NCBI RefSeq assembly: GCF_014138045.1
Contig: NZ_JACGXA010000001.1
Coordinates: 2,031,001-2,095,000 of the forward strand
Source of the DNA: Nocardioides ginsengisegetis
GTDB lineage: Bacteria > Actinomycetota > Actinomycetes > Propionibacteriales > Nocardioidaceae
Length of the DNA: 64,000 bases
Direction: 5' to 3'
The notes under the pieces were generated by a model. That model was not told where the DNA came from and searched no databases. It was given only the letters and a program-made list of their open reading frames with translations. This document shows positions 9,706 through 18,349 of this stretch, piece after piece. How positions within the stretch are numbered: position 1 is the stretch's first letter; every line of letters starts with the position of its first letter. A program made the position numbers and the translations under genes.

Positions 9706-10764
9706 TCAGGCGTTGGCGGCCGCCTTGTCCTGCTCGGCCTTCAGCATCAGGGCGATGTCGATGAGCTGGTCCTCCTGGCCGCCGATCAGCTTGCGTCGTC
9801 CGGCCTCGAGCAGGATCTTGGCGCCGCTGACGCCGTAGCGGTCGGCGGCGTTGCCGGCGTGCTTGAGGAAGGAGCTGTAGACGCCGGCGTAGCCCATCAT
9901 CAGCGTCATCCGGTCCAGCTGGCACTCCTCCGGCATCGCCGGGCGGATCACGTCCTCCGACGCGTCGACGATGGTCAGGAAGTCGATGCCGGTCCGCCAG
10001 CCGAGCTTGTCGCAGACCCCGACGAACGCCTCGAGGGGCGTGTTGCCCGCGCCGGCGCCGAAGCGCCGCACGGAGCCGTCGATCTGGGTCGCGCCGGCAC
10101 GCGCGGCGATGACGGTGTTGGCGACGCCGAGGCCGAGGTTCTCGTGGCCGTGGAAGCCGACGGTGGCCTCATGGCCGATCTCGGCGACCAGCGCGGCGAC
10201 CCGGTCGGCGGTCTGCTCCATGACCAGCGCGCCGGCCGAGTCGACGACGTAGACGCACTGGCAGCCCGCGTCGACCATGATCCGGGCCTGCTGCGCGAGC
10301 ACCTCCGGCGGCTGGGTGTGGCTCATCATCAGGAAGCCGACGGTCTCCAGGCCGAGCTCGCGGGCCAGCGTGAAGTGCTGGCGGGACACGTCGGCCTCGG
10401 TGCAGTGCGTGGCGATCCGGCAGATCTGGCCGCCGTTGTCCTGCGCCGCGCGGATGTCGTCCTTGGTGCCGACGCCGGGCAGCATCAGGAAGGCGATCCG
10501 GGCGTGCTTCGCGGTCTCGGCCGCGATCCGGATCAGCTCCTGTTCGGGCGTGCGCGAGAAGCCGTAGTTGAAGCTCGACCCGCCCAGCCCGTCGCCGTGG
10601 GTCACCTCGATGACCGGCACGCCGCTGGCGTCGAGCGCCTCGACGATGTCGTGCACCTCGGTCGCGGTGAACTGGTGGCGCTTGTGGTGCGACCCGTCGC
10701 GCAGGCAGGTGTCGGTGAGGCGGAGGTCGAGGTCGTCGGACCAGGTCCGGGCCAGGTTGTTCAC
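9706..10764 (-). CDS. hsaF: HsaF, 4-hydroxy-2-oxoacid aldolase
   Basis: 352 residues from GTG 10764, which overlaps the hsaG stop (GTGA). It splits 4-hydroxy-2-oxohexanoate (from the HsaD/HsaE route) into pyruvate and propanal, which is channelled to HsaG in a complex. The TIM-barrel HMG-CoA lyase-like domain begins with the metal-site sequence [12 protein letters not shown] and carries [16 protein letters not shown], whose HxH supplies two metal ligands. The C-terminal communication domain ([25 protein letters not shown], then [21 protein letters not shown]) that docks the dehydrogenase is complete. Same order hsaE-hsaG-hsaF as Rv3536c-Rv3534c. Confidence 0.96.
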   Translation of the reverse strand: MNNLARTWSDDLDLRLTDTCLRDGSHHKRHQFTATEVHDIVEALDASGVPVIEVTHGDGLGGSSFNYGFSRTPEQELIRIAAETAKHARIAFLMLPGVGTKDDIRAAQDNGGQICRIATHCTEADVSRQHFTLARELGLETVGFLMMSHTQPPEVLAQQARIMVDAGCQCVYVVDSAGALVMEQTADRVAALVAEIGHEATVGFHGHENLGLGVANTVIAARAGATQIDGSVRRFGAGAGNTPLEAFVGVCDKLGWRTGIDFLTIVDASEDVIRPAMPEECQLDRMTLMMGYAGVYSSFLKHAGNAADRYGVSGAKILLEAGRRKLIGGQEDQLIDIALMLKAEQDKAAANA

Positions 10765-11687
10765 GCCATGCTCCTTGCTGCCAGGGATCGAGCAATGTTC
10801 TCGCCGACCTGCGTGGCGGCGGCGGTCATGATGTCGAGGTTCCCGGCGTACGGCGGGAGGTAGTCGCCGGCACCCTCGACCTCGACGAAGATGCTGACCT
10901 TCGTCTGGCCGCGGGTGGCCGGGGACGGGTCGTCGATCTGGGGCTCCTGGAGCAGCCGGTAGCCCGGGACGTAGGCCTGCACGGCCTTCTCCATCGCGAG
11001 CACGGACGTGACGATCGCGTCCCGGTCGGCGTCGGGCGGCACGGCGCAGAAGATCGTGTCGCGCATGATCATCGGCGGGTCGGCCGGGTTGAGGATGATG
11101 ATCGCCTTGCCCTGCTGGGCTCCGCCGATCTCCTCGACGCCCCGGCTCGTCGTGCGGGTGAACTCGTCGATGTTGGCGCGCGTGCCCGGGCCGGCGCTGA
11201 CGCTGGCGACGGACGCCACGATCTCGGCGTACGAGACCGTCGCCGCCCGCGAGACCGCCGCCACCATCGGGATCGTGGCCTGGCCGCCGCAGGTGATCAT
11301 GTTGACGTTCATCGCGCCGACGTGGGCCTCGCCGTTGACCGGCGGGATGACGGCCGGGCCGACCGCCGCGGGCGTCAGGTCGACCGCGCGGATGCCCGCC
11401 TCCTCGTAGCGAGGGGCGTACTCCCGGTGCACGTAGGCCGACGTCGCCTCGAAGACCAGGTCGGGCAGCTCGTCCTGCTTGAGCAGCCAGTCGACGCCCT
11501 CGTGGGTCGCCTCCAGGCCGAGCGCGGAGGCGAGCCGGAGCCCCTCGCTGCTGGGGTCGACGCCGACCATCCAGCGTGGCTCGATCGAGTCGGACCTCAG
11601 CAGCTTGTACATCAGGTCGGTGCCGATGTTGCCGGGGCCGACGATGGCGGCGGTCAGCCGCTCGGTGGTCGAGCTTGTCGAGACCAT
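10761..11687 (-). CDS. hsaG: HsaG, acylating propanal/acetaldehyde dehydrogenase
   Basis: 308 residues from ATG 11687; the AGGAG ribosome site overlaps the hsaE stop codon. It oxidises the aldehyde delivered by HsaF to propionyl-CoA with NAD+ and CoA. The Rossmann motif [17 protein letters not shown] is at about 14-30 and the catalytic cysteine is Cys133 in [12 protein letters not shown]. The first nine codons (MVSTSSTTE) are unlike other HsaG proteins and come from a short palindrome (11664-11685), so the N-terminus has been rebuilt by a repeat. Middle gene of hsaE-hsaG-hsaF. Confidence 0.96.
   Translation of the reverse strand: MVSTSSTTERLTAAIVGPGNIGTDLMYKLLRSDSIEPRWMVGVDPSSEGLRLASALGLEATHEGVDWLLKQDELPDLVFEATSAYVHREYAPRYEEAGIRAVDLTPAAVGPAVIPPVNGEAHVGAMNVNMITCGGQATIPMVAAVSRAATVSYAEIVASVASVSAGPGTRANIDEFTRTTSRGVEEIGGAQQGKAIIILNPADPPMIMRDTIFCAVPPDADRDAIVTSVLAMEKAVQAYVPGYRLLQEPQIDDPSPATRGQTKVSIFVEVEGAGDYLPPYAGNLDIMTAAATQVGENIARSLAARSMA
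11664..11685. repeat. REP-like palindrome at the hsaG start
   Basis: GGTCGAGCTTGTCGAGACC is a near-perfect palindrome (GGTCtCGAcaAGCTCGACC on the coding strand) of a kind found in many copies in high-GC actinobacteria. Here it lies directly inside the hsaG 5' coding region and encodes codons 2-7 (VSTSST). Confidence 0.6.
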
Positions 11688-11694
11688 GGGACTC

Positions 11695-12483
11695 CTAGTC
11701 CGTGAACGAGAGGCGGACGCTGCCGAGACCGTCGAAGACCGCCTCGAAGTCGTCGCCGGGACGTACGTCGATCGCGCGGTGCACGCTTCCCGGCAGGATC
11801 ACGTGCCCCGCCTGGAGCGTCACGCCGAACGTCGCGACCTTGCGGGCCAGCCACGCAACGGCGGTGACCGGGTTGCCGAGGACGGCGTCGGAGCGGCCGG
11901 CCGCGACCTGCTCGCCGTTGCGGAGCAGCCGCGCCTGGATGGCGCGCAGGTCGAGGTCGGCGGGCCCGACCCGCTCCGGGCCGAGCACGTAGCCGGCCGA
12001 GCTGGCGTTGTCCGCGATGGTGTCGCAGATCCGGATGTCCCAGTCGGTGATGCGGCTGTCGATCAGCTCGATGGCCGGCGCGACGGCCTCGGTCGCGGCG
12101 AGGACGTCGTCCTCGGTGCAGCCCTCGCCGGGCAGGTCCGCGCCGAGGACGAAGCCGACCTCGACCTCGACCCGCGGGAAGCAGTAGTGGCCGGCGCTGA
12201 CCGGGCGGTCCTGCGAGACGGCCATGTCGGAGAGCAGGTGGCCGTAGTCCGGCTCGTCGACGCCCATCATCTGCTGCATGGCCTCCGAGGAGAGACCGAC
12301 CTTGTGGCCGCGCACCGTCGCCCCGGTCGCGAGCCGCCTGCGGATGTTGAGCAGCTGGATCTCGTAGGCGTCGACGACGTCGATCCCGGGGTGCGTCTCG
12401 CGCAGCGGCGGGATCGGCCGCCGGTCGCGTTCGGCGACGGCCAGGGCCGCGGCGACGTCTCGGCGTACCTCGTCGGAGAGCAT
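11695..12483 (-). CDS. hsaE: HsaE, 2-hydroxyhexa-2,4-dienoate hydratase
   Basis: 262 residues from ATG 12483. An in-frame ATG at 12492 would add three residues, but TAGCAT (12496-12491) lies exactly seven bases before ATG 12483, so a leaderless start there is preferred. The enzyme hydrates the dienoate freed by HsaD to 4-hydroxy-2-oxohexanoate. Family features are [46 protein letters not shown] (metal-binding glutamates) and the C-terminal [28 protein letters not shown]. First gene of hsaEGF and divergent from kstD across a shared KstR operator. Confidence 0.95.
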   Translation of the reverse strand: MLSDEVRRDVAAALAVAERDRRPIPPLRETHPGIDVVDAYEIQLLNIRRRLATGATVRGHKVGLSSEAMQQMMGVDEPDYGHLLSDMAVSQDRPVSAGHYCFPRVEVEVGFVLGADLPGEGCTEDDVLAATEAVAPAIELIDSRITDWDIRICDTIADNASSAGYVLGPERVGPADLDLRAIQARLLRNGEQVAAGRSDAVLGNPVTAVAWLARKVATFGVTLQAGHVILPGSVHRAIDVRPGDDFEAVFDGLGSVRLSFTD

Positions 12484-12494
12484 GGCGACCATGC

Positions 12495-12508
12495 TAGAAC
12501 CTGTTACA
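12495..12508. promoter_or_regulatory. KstR operator between hsaE and kstD (perfect match)
   Basis: TAGAACCTGTTACA fits TnnAACnnGTTnnA in every fixed base. It overlaps the -10 boxes of both divergent genes: TAGCAT for hsaE on the minus strand and TACAGT for kstD on the plus strand. One bound dimer could therefore repress both directions. Confidence 0.9.
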
Positions 12509-12518
12509 GTTTTGCGCC

Positions 12519-14198
12519 ATGAGCACCCCCTCCCCCGGCCCTCTGCCAGCCGAGGTCGACGTGGTCGTGGTCGGTGCCGGCGGCGCCGGGATGACGGCCG
12601 CGCTGGCCGCCGCGTCGCACGGCCTGGAGACCGTGCTGCTGGAGAAGAGCGCGTGGTTCGGCGGGTCCACCGCCCGCAGTGGCGGCGGGGTCTGGATCCC
12701 CGGAAACTACGCGCTGCGCGAGGCCGGGCAGGCCGACGAGCCGGCCGAGTCCAAGCGCTATCTCGACGCGATCGTCGGCGACGTGGTGCCCAAGACCCGC
12801 CGCGACACCTACGTCGACCGCGGCCCCGAGGTCATGGACTTCATCCGGGACCGGACGCCGGTGCGGTTCGCCTGGGTGCCGGACTACGCCGACTACCATC
12901 CCGAGGCCCCCGGTGGGCGGCTCAAGGGCCGCAGCGTCGAGCCGGTCCCGATCGACGCGCGCTTCCTCGGCGACGAGCTGGAGCGGCTGCACCCGGCGTA
13001 CACCAAGGCGCCGGCCAACCTGATCGTCACCCAGGCGGACTTCCGCAAGATCAGCCTCGGGCTGCGCACGCTCCGCGGGCCGCTGACGATGATCCGGGTG
13101 CTGGTGATGCGGCTGGTCAGCCTGCTGCGCGGCCAGAAGATGTACGCCATGGGCAACGCGCTCGCGATCGGGCTGCGGCAGGGGCTCGTCGACGCCGGGG
13201 TGCCTCTGCACTACGAGACCGAGCTCGACGACCTCGTGATCGAGGACGGCCGCGTCGTCGGCGTCCGGGTGACCGCTGGAGGCTCGACGCGGGTCGTCCG
13301 CGCCCGACGCGGGGTCATCCTCGGCAGCGGCGGCTTCGAGAAGAACCTCGAGATGCGCGAGAAGTGGCAGCCGCAGCCGACCTCGATCGACTGGACGACC
13401 GGCTCGGCCAACAACACCGGCGGCGGCATCCTCGCCGGGATCACGGCCGGCGCGGCGACCGACCTGCTCGACGACGCCTGGTGGGGGCCGACGATCCCGC
13501 TGCCGTCGGGGCCGTGGTTCTGCCTGGCCGAGCGCAACCTGCCGGGCTCGATCATCGTGAACTCCGCGGGCCGCCGCTACATGAACGAGGCGCTCCCCTA
13601 CGTCGAGGCTGTCCACGAGATCTACCGCGGCGAGGCCACCGGCGTCCCGCACGTCCCGTCGTGGCTGGTGATGGACCAGCGCTACCGCAACCGCTACCTC
13701 TTCGCCGGGCTGTCGCCGCGGCAGCCCTTCCCCGGCCACTGGTACAAACACGGCGTGGTCCGCAGGGGCGCCACGCTCGAGGACCTGGCCGCGGAGATCT
13801 CGGTGCCGCCCGCGGCGCTGCGGGAGACCGTCGAGCGGTTCAACGGCTTCGCCGTCTCCGGCGTGGACGAGGACTTCCACCGCGGCGAGAGCGGCTACGA
13901 CCAGTACTACTCCGACCCGAAGGTCACCCCGAACTCCTCGCTCCACGCCATCGACCAAGGCCCGTTCTACGCCGTCAAGATCGTGCCCGGCGACCTCGGC
14001 ACCAAGGGCGGGCTGGTCACCGACGAGCGGGCTCGGGTGCTGCGGCCCGACGGGTCGGTGATCCCCGGCCTGTACGCCGCCGGCAACTGCTCCTCGGCCG
14101 TCATGGGCCACACCTACGCCGGTCCCGGCGCCACCATCGGCCCGGCCCTGACGTTCGGCTACCTCGCCGCCGAGGACATCGCGAAGGGAACCACCTGA
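12519..14198 (+). CDS. kstD: KstD, 3-ketosteroid delta-1-dehydrogenase
   Basis: 559 residues, ATG 12519, eight bases after a TACAGT -10 box. It introduces the C1-C2 double bond in ring A (for example androst-4-ene-3,17-dione to ADD), which together with 9-alpha-hydroxylation triggers ring B opening to 3-HSA. The FAD ADP-binding motif is VVVGAGGAGMTAALAAASHG at about 11-30, followed by WFGGSTARSGGGVWIP typical of KstD; the second FAD contact is GLYAAGNCSSAVMGHTYAGP near 510-530. The KshAB hydroxylase that acts with it is not in the window. Translation is coupled to the MaoC gene (TGATG). Confidence 0.95.
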   Translation: MSTPSPGPLPAEVDVVVVGAGGAGMTAALAAASHGLETVLLEKSAWFGGSTARSGGGVWIPGNYALREAGQADEPAESKRYLDAIVGDVVPKTRRDTYVDRGPEVMDFIRDRTPVRFAWVPDYADYHPEAPGGRLKGRSVEPVPIDARFLGDELERLHPAYTKAPANLIVTQADFRKISLGLRTLRGPLTMIRVLVMRLVSLLRGQKMYAMGNALAIGLRQGLVDAGVPLHYETELDDLVIEDGRVVGVRVTAGGSTRVVRARRGVILGSGGFEKNLEMREKWQPQPTSIDWTTGSANNTGGGILAGITAGAATDLLDDAWWGPTIPLPSGPWFCLAERNLPGSIIVNSAGRRYMNEALPYVEAVHEIYRGEATGVPHVPSWLVMDQRYRNRYLFAGLSPRQPFPGHWYKHGVVRRGATLEDLAAEISVPPAALRETVERFNGFAVSGVDEDFHRGESGYDQYYSDPKVTPNSSLHAIDQGPFYAVKIVPGDLGTKGGLVTDERARVLRPDGSVIPGLYAAGNCSSAVMGHTYAGPGATIGPALTFGYLAAEDIAKGTT

Positions 14199-15046
14199 TG
14201 CCCATCGACCCCGCCGTGGCCGTCGGCGCCCAGTTCCCCGACCGCACGTTCGAGTGGACGGAGAGCGACGTCCTGCTCTACCACCTGGCGATCGGGGCGT
14301 CCGACCTCTCGTACACGCTCGAGGGCCCGGCGCTGCAGGTGCTGCCGTCGTTCGGGATCCTCGCGCCCACCTTCCACATGACCGACCCGCCGCCATTGGA
14401 CCTGCCCGGCTGCGACATCAACCTCGCCCAGGTCGTGCACGGCTCGCAGTCGATCTCCGTCGCCGGCCCGCTGCCCACCTCCGGCTCGGCCACCCTCCGC
14501 ACCCGGATCAGCGAGGTCTGGGACAAGGGCAAGGCGTCGGTCATCTGGCAGGAGGGCGTGGCCACCTCACCCACGGGCGAGGAGCTGTGGACCGTGCGGT
14601 CCTCGATCTTCGTGCGCGGCGAGGGCGGCTGGGGCGGGCCGCGCGGGGAGTCCACCGCGGTGGTGGTCCCCGACCACGCGCCCGACGCCGACACGACGTA
14701 CGACGTCACGCCCACGCAGGCGCTGCTCTACCGTCTCTGCGGCGACCGCAACCCGCTCCACGCCGACCCGGACTTCGCGAAGGCGGCGGGCTTCCCCGCG
14801 CCGATCCTGCACGGCCTGTGCTCCTACGGGATCGTGCTGCGCACCGTCACCGACGCCCTGCTCGGCGGCGACGCGTCCCGGGTCGGGGCCTTCACCGCAC
14901 GGTTCGCGGGCGTCGTGTTCCCCGGCGAGACGATCCGGGTCCGGGCCTGGCACACCGACGCCGGCATCGTGGTGACCGCGACCGTCGCCGGCGGCGAGCG
15001 CGACGGCTCGCCCGTCCTGGCCGACTGCGTGCTGACGCCGGTCTGA
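14198..15046 (+). CDS. MaoC-family double hot-dog enoyl-CoA hydratase (Rv3538-like)
   Basis: 282 residues; its ATG shares a base with the kstD stop. Two hot-dog halves are visible: an N-terminal substrate-binding half (VLPSFGILAPTFHM, VVHGSQSISVAGPLPTSGSATLRTRI) and a C-terminal half with the hydratase-2 motif YRLCGDRNPLHADPDFAKAAGFPAPILHGLCSYG at about 178-211, including the catalytic Asp and His. In M. tuberculosis the gene next to kstD (Rv3538) has the same architecture and hydrates enoyl-CoA intermediates of sterol side-chain beta-oxidation; the same job is inferred here. Confidence 0.9.
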   Translation: MPIDPAVAVGAQFPDRTFEWTESDVLLYHLAIGASDLSYTLEGPALQVLPSFGILAPTFHMTDPPPLDLPGCDINLAQVVHGSQSISVAGPLPTSGSATLRTRISEVWDKGKASVIWQEGVATSPTGEELWTVRSSIFVRGEGGWGGPRGESTAVVVPDHAPDADTTYDVTPTQALLYRLCGDRNPLHADPDFAKAAGFPAPILHGLCSYGIVLRTVTDALLGGDASRVGAFTARFAGVVFPGETIRVRAWHTDAGIVVTATVAGGERDGSPVLADCVLTPV

Positions 15047-15061
15047 CCGCGCCGGTCAGAC
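15041..15061. terminator. Bidirectional hairpin between convergent genes
   Basis: GTCTGACC (15041-15048) and GGTCAGAC (15054-15061) pair around GCGCC. The stop codons of the MaoC gene and of the convergent gene lie inside the two arms. No T-run follows, as usual in high-GC actinobacteria. Confidence 0.5.
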
Positions 15062-15988
15062 GACCGGCTGCACCTCGGCGACCGGGTCGGGACGCAGGAA
15101 CTCCAGCGCTCCCCCGTGCTCGCTGGTCAGCTCGAAGGGCGCGCCCCTGCGCGGCTCGACGCTCAGCCGCACGCGCGCGGTCTTGGAGTTGAGGCAGTAG
15201 GACCGCGGCCGGGCGGGGTTGTCGTAGCCCAGGCACACCATCGCGGCCGGGTCGGCGGTCATCTCCAGGCGGGCGCGACCCGCGCGACCACGCATCCCGA
15301 GCGTCCATCGGGGAAAGTCCAGGTCCGGTCGTTGGCGCCAGCGGTCGACGATCCGGTCGAATCGGTGCTCCACGTCGCCGACCCGGACGACCAGCATCGA
15401 GAACAGCGGCGAGGTCCGGGAGCCGAGCTCGATGCGGCCCGAGGCGGCCTCCACGACGGCACCCTGCTCGGGGAAGACGCACTGGCCCCAGGCGTACTCC
15501 GGGCTGTGCGCCGCACCCCAGTTGTGCCCTTCCATGCCGACCCAGCCGTCGAGGTCCCACGTCTCGGCGCCCCACCGCAGGCCGCCGGCGAACGTCGCGA
15601 CCGGGAACGGCGAGAGCAGCTTGTTCTTCGGGAACGGCGCGTCGACCATCCGCGCGCTCGGCAGCAGGCTCATCGGCTCCCCCAGCGGCCCGGGGTCCCG
15701 CGTGAACGCCAGGTCCCAGGAGACGTCGCCCAGCGTCCCCGCACTCCGGCCGCCACCGGCGGTGAGGTCGAGGCCGAGCCGCTCCTCCCGGCGGTACGCC
15801 GCGGTGCGGGTGCCGTCGAAGACGCTGATCCACGCCTCGGTGACCGTCGTGCCGTCGCGCCGGCAGAGGACCGTCCGCTTGAGCCAGACCGCACGCGGCG
15901 AGGCGGGGTCGTTGGCGCGGACGAACCACGACTCGACGTGGTCGGTGTTCTCGCGGAAGCGGGGCGCGTTGTCGGCGACGGCCGTCAT
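15056..15988 (-). CDS. Uncharacterised protein, possibly AttH/CrtC lipocalin-like fold
   Basis: 310 residues, ATG 15988 with no clear ribosome site. No signal peptide or membrane segment. The middle carries LDGWVGMEGHNWGAAHSPEYAWGQCVF, and the sequence is rich in short beta strands (VEAASGRIELGSRTSPLFSMLVVRVGDVEHRF). The HNWG...YAWGQ pattern recalls AttH/hydroxyneurosporene dehydratase and tocopherol cyclase-like beta-barrels, but this is a weak, pattern-level resemblance. It converges on the kstD/MaoC pair and diverges from the VOC gene. No KstR site lies in its promoter region; a direct repeat CTGTCAGA at 15998 and 16011 does. Confidence 0.6.
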   Translation of the reverse strand: MTAVADNAPRFRENTDHVESWFVRANDPASPRAVWLKRTVLCRRDGTTVTEAWISVFDGTRTAAYRREERLGLDLTAGGGRSAGTLGDVSWDLAFTRDPGPLGEPMSLLPSARMVDAPFPKNKLLSPFPVATFAGGLRWGAETWDLDGWVGMEGHNWGAAHSPEYAWGQCVFPEQGAVVEAASGRIELGSRTSPLFSMLVVRVGDVEHRFDRIVDRWRQRPDLDFPRWTLGMRGRAGRARLEMTADPAAMVCLGYDNPARPRSYCLNSKTARVRLSVEPRRGAPFELTSEHGGALEFLRPDPVAEVQPVV

Positions 15989-15997
15989 GGCACCAGC

Positions 15998-16018
15998 CTG
16001 TCAGAACCATCTGTCAGA
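15998..16018. promoter_or_regulatory. Direct repeat CTGTCAGA x2 in a divergent promoter
   Basis: CTGTCAGA occurs at 15998-16005 and 16011-16018, 13 bases apart, between the 15056-15988 gene and the VOC gene. Position and spacing suit an operator, but no regulator is assigned. Confidence 0.3.
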
Positions 16019-16056
16019 GTGGCGCCCACCTACACGGACTGTTCAGAGGAGATGGC

Positions 16057-16476
16057 ATGGACTGGAAGCTCGAGGTCGTCGTGGCCCCCGTCGCGGATGT
16101 GGAGCGCGCCCGCGAGTTCTACGTCGACAAGCTGGGCTTCCGCCTGGACAGCGACTACACCGCGGGCGAGTCGTTCCGCGTCGTCCAGGTGACGCCGCCC
16201 GGCTCGGCGTGCTCGATCGTCTTCGGCACCGGCCTCGGCGGCGGCCAGCCGCCGGGCACGCTCAAGGGCGCGCAGCTCGTCGTCAACGACATCGAGGCCG
16301 CGCACGCGTTCCTCGAGGAGCGCGGCGTCGAGAACACCGGCCCCCACCACTTCACCGAGACCGGGCAGACGCCGGGCCTGGACCCGACCCGGCGCGACTA
16401 CGGCACGTTCGTCTGGTTCGACGACCCCGACGGCAACACCTGGGCGCTGCAGGAGGTCAAGAACCCCGCCCGCTGA
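16057..16476 (+). CDS. VOC-family (glyoxalase/bleomycin resistance-like) protein
   Basis: 139 residues, ATG behind AGAGGAGATGGC. A single vicinal-oxygen-chelate module made of two beta-alpha-beta-beta-beta repeats: LEVVVAPVADVERAREFYVDKLGFRLDSDY at the start, AQLVVNDIEAAHAFLEERGVE in the middle and FVWFDDPDGNTWALQEV at the end. The C-terminal FDDPDGNTW signature is the commonest in actinobacterial VOC proteins of unknown substrate. It stands alone between the AttH-like gene and convergent mraY; no link to steroid catabolism beyond position. Confidence 0.88.
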   Translation: MDWKLEVVVAPVADVERAREFYVDKLGFRLDSDYTAGESFRVVQVTPPGSACSIVFGTGLGGGQPPGTLKGAQLVVNDIEAAHAFLEERGVENTGPHHFTETGQTPGLDPTRRDYGTFVWFDDPDGNTWALQEVKNPAR

Positions 16477-16504
16477 GCCCGATGGCCGGCAGCCCCGGCG
16501 GCGG

Positions 16505-17590
16505 TCAGTGCAGGCCGCCCAGCCAGTCGCTGTAGAAGATCCCGAGCGCCGCGGCGACGGAGATGCCCGCGACGATCCAGAAGCGGATCACCACCGTCAC
16601 CTGCTCCCAGCCGAGCAGCTCGAAGTGGTGGTGCAGCGGCGTCATCCGGAAGACCCGTCGGCCCGTCCCGGTCATGCGGCGGGTGAGCTTGAACCACGAC
16701 ACCTGGATCATCACCGAGCCCGTGACGGCGACGTACAGGCCGCCGAGCACGACCAGCAGCAGCTCGGTCCGCGTCACCAGTGCCAGCCCGGCCATGGCTG
16801 CGCCGAGGGCGAGGGAGCCGGTGTCACCCAGGATGATCTTCGCGGGCGAGGCGTTCCACCACAGGAAGCCGAAGCAGGCGCCGGTCATCGCGGCGGCGAG
16901 GGTGGCCAGGTCCAGCGCGGCCGGCACGTCGTAGCAGACGCCGATCGCGCCGCCCGCGGATCCGCAGGCGTGGTTGTTCTGCCAGATGCCGATGAAGACG
17001 TACGCCGAGAACACCATCGCGGCGCTGCCGGTGAGCAGGCCGTCGAGACCGTCGATGAGGTTCGTGGCGTTGCTCGCGCCGTTGACCATGAACCAGATCA
17101 GCACCATGACGAGCACCCACGGGAGGGCCGGGCCGACCTCGCGCACGAGCGAGATCCGGTGGGAGACAGCCGCCTGCCCGTCGCCCGACCCGTCCAGGAG
17201 GGCGAGGACGCCGAAGACGAGGCCGACCACCGTCTGCCCGATCAGCTTGGCCCGGCTCCGCAGGCCGAGGCTGCGCTGCATCCTGACCTTGATGAAGTCG
17301 TCGAGGAACCCCACCCCGGCCATGCCGACCAGCAGGAAGAGCACCAGGAGGGCGGACCGCGAGGGCTCCTCCGACGTCACCAGCTTGGACGTGGCGTAGC
17401 CGACCAGCACCGAGACCACGACCGCGGCGCCGCCCATCGTGGGGGTGCCGCGCTTCGTGTGGTGCGTCGTCGGGCCGTCGTCGCGGATCAGCTGCCCCAG
17501 CCCCCACTTGGCGAACTGGCCGATCGCCCAGCGCGTGAGGAACAACGACACCACGAGCGCGCACGTGCCGCTCAGCAGGATGGCCTTCAA
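16505..17590 (-). CDS. mraY: MraY, phospho-N-acetylmuramoyl-pentapeptide transferase (solitary copy)
   Basis: 361 residues with about ten membrane helices. MraY attaches phospho-MurNAc-pentapeptide to undecaprenyl phosphate to form lipid I. All signature regions are present: DDGPTTHHTKRGTPTMGG at about 38-55, GFLDDFIKVRMQRSLGLRS, the Mg-binding NATNLIDGLDGL, and FRMTPLHHHFELLGWEQ near the C-terminus. The start is read as TTG at 17590. In most bacteria mraY lies in the dcw cluster between murF and murD; here neither neighbour is a wall gene. Unless the genome lacks a dcw copy, this is a paralogue. Upstream lie a TAGGTT box and a large palindrome. Confidence 0.93.
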   Translation of the reverse strand: MKAILLSGTCALVVSLFLTRWAIGQFAKWGLGQLIRDDGPTTHHTKRGTPTMGGAAVVVSVLVGYATSKLVTSEEPSRSALLVLFLLVGMAGVGFLDDFIKVRMQRSLGLRSRAKLIGQTVVGLVFGVLALLDGSGDGQAAVSHRISLVREVGPALPWVLVMVLIWFMVNGASNATNLIDGLDGLLTGSAAMVFSAYVFIGIWQNNHACGSAGGAIGVCYDVPAALDLATLAAAMTGACFGFLWWNASPAKIILGDTGSLALGAAMAGLALVTRTELLLVVLGGLYVAVTGSVMIQVSWFKLTRRMTGTGRRVFRMTPLHHHFELLGWEQVTVVIRFWIVAGISVAAALGIFYSDWLGGLH

Positions 17591-17674
17591 CCCGGGTCCG
17601 TTCTGTCGTGAGTGGGCAGAACGTCCAACCTAGGCCGCCCGACGGGTCGGTGGTCAGACCCACGCCGCCGAAGC

Positions 17675-17754
17675 CGCTTGTAACGCCGGGTGAGGGCTTG
17701 TTCCCACGGTGTTGCAACACCGTGGGAACAGTGAGTGACCCGGCGTTACAAGCG
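17675..17754. repeat. 80-base nested palindrome
   Basis: An outer inverted repeat of 17 bases (17675-17691 with 17738-17754, CGCTTGTAACGCCGGGT) encloses two unpaired 7-base spacers and an inner perfect 32-base palindrome (17699-17730, half-site TGTTCCCACGGTGTTG with no loop). The right outer arm covers the last codons and stop of the 17746-18297 gene, so it could end that transcript ahead of mraY. There is no T-run. The elaborate symmetry, exceeding that of an ordinary terminator, suggests a repeat element or a protein site. Confidence 0.85.
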
Positions 17755-18297
17755 CGGCGCCGTCGACATCCGCGCGAGGGCTTCAGCCGGGATCAGCTCG
17801 GATGGCAGCGCCCAGAAGATGTGCTCCGAGAGCGCCACGATCACGCTGCACCCGTTCGTCGAGACGACCTTCTGCACGGCGGAGTAGGGGACCTCGCCCG
17901 ACTGCGTCCAGGTCTTGTAGGCGAAGGCGTCCTCGCCGAATCCGAGCGCGATCGTCGTGCCCACAGGTTCTTGTGAGCTGGCATCGCGGGCGGTGGCTCG
18001 ATAGCGGATGACCACGTCACCGGCCAGGGCCGCCGGGACGAGGAGGAGGACCGTACGGTCGGCCAGGACCCACGCGGCGACGACTCCCAGCAGGAGGTAG
18101 GCGCCGTACCGTCGCCAGGGTCGGAGCATGTGGTGCCACGCGATGAAGGCGGCCCGTGTGGCCCGGCGGACATGGGCATCGGTGACGACGAAGTGACGGT
18201 CGAGCGCGACCACGCAGATTCCTTCTGGTTCCTCGACGATCCGGGCCTCGGCCGAGGACCGTGCGCGCGGAGTTGGTGGGCGCCCCGAGGATCCCAC
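17746..18297 (-). CDS. Membrane protein with YcxB-like C-terminal domain
   Basis: 183 residues in the longest form; later in-frame starts are possible because residues 1-25 are low-complexity. Two membrane helices lie at about 66-100 (GAYLLLGVVAAWVLADRTVLLLVPAALAGDVVI). The C-terminal 60 residues (FGEDAFAYKTWTQSGEVPYSAVQKVVSTNGCSVIVALSEHIFWALPSELIP) match the YcxB-like domain, usually on the cytoplasmic side. Function of the family is not known. Its stop lies in the right arm of the 80-base palindrome. Confidence 0.7.
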   Translation of the reverse strand: MGSSGRPPTPRARSSAEARIVEEPEGICVVALDRHFVVTDAHVRRATRAAFIAWHHMLRPWRRYGAYLLLGVVAAWVLADRTVLLLVPAALAGDVVIRYRATARDASSQEPVGTTIALGFGEDAFAYKTWTQSGEVPYSAVQKVVSTNGCSVIVALSEHIFWALPSELIPAEALARMSTAPRL

Positions 18298-18349
18298 GCG
18301 CGATGGCTCCGATCGTGCAGCGCCACACGCCTCGCCCTGAGGTCGTACG

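Noticed and set aside
15998..16018. CTGTCAGAACCATCTGTCAGA considered as a KstR operator
   Set aside because: The AACnnGTT core is absent; it is kept only as a weak direct repeat.
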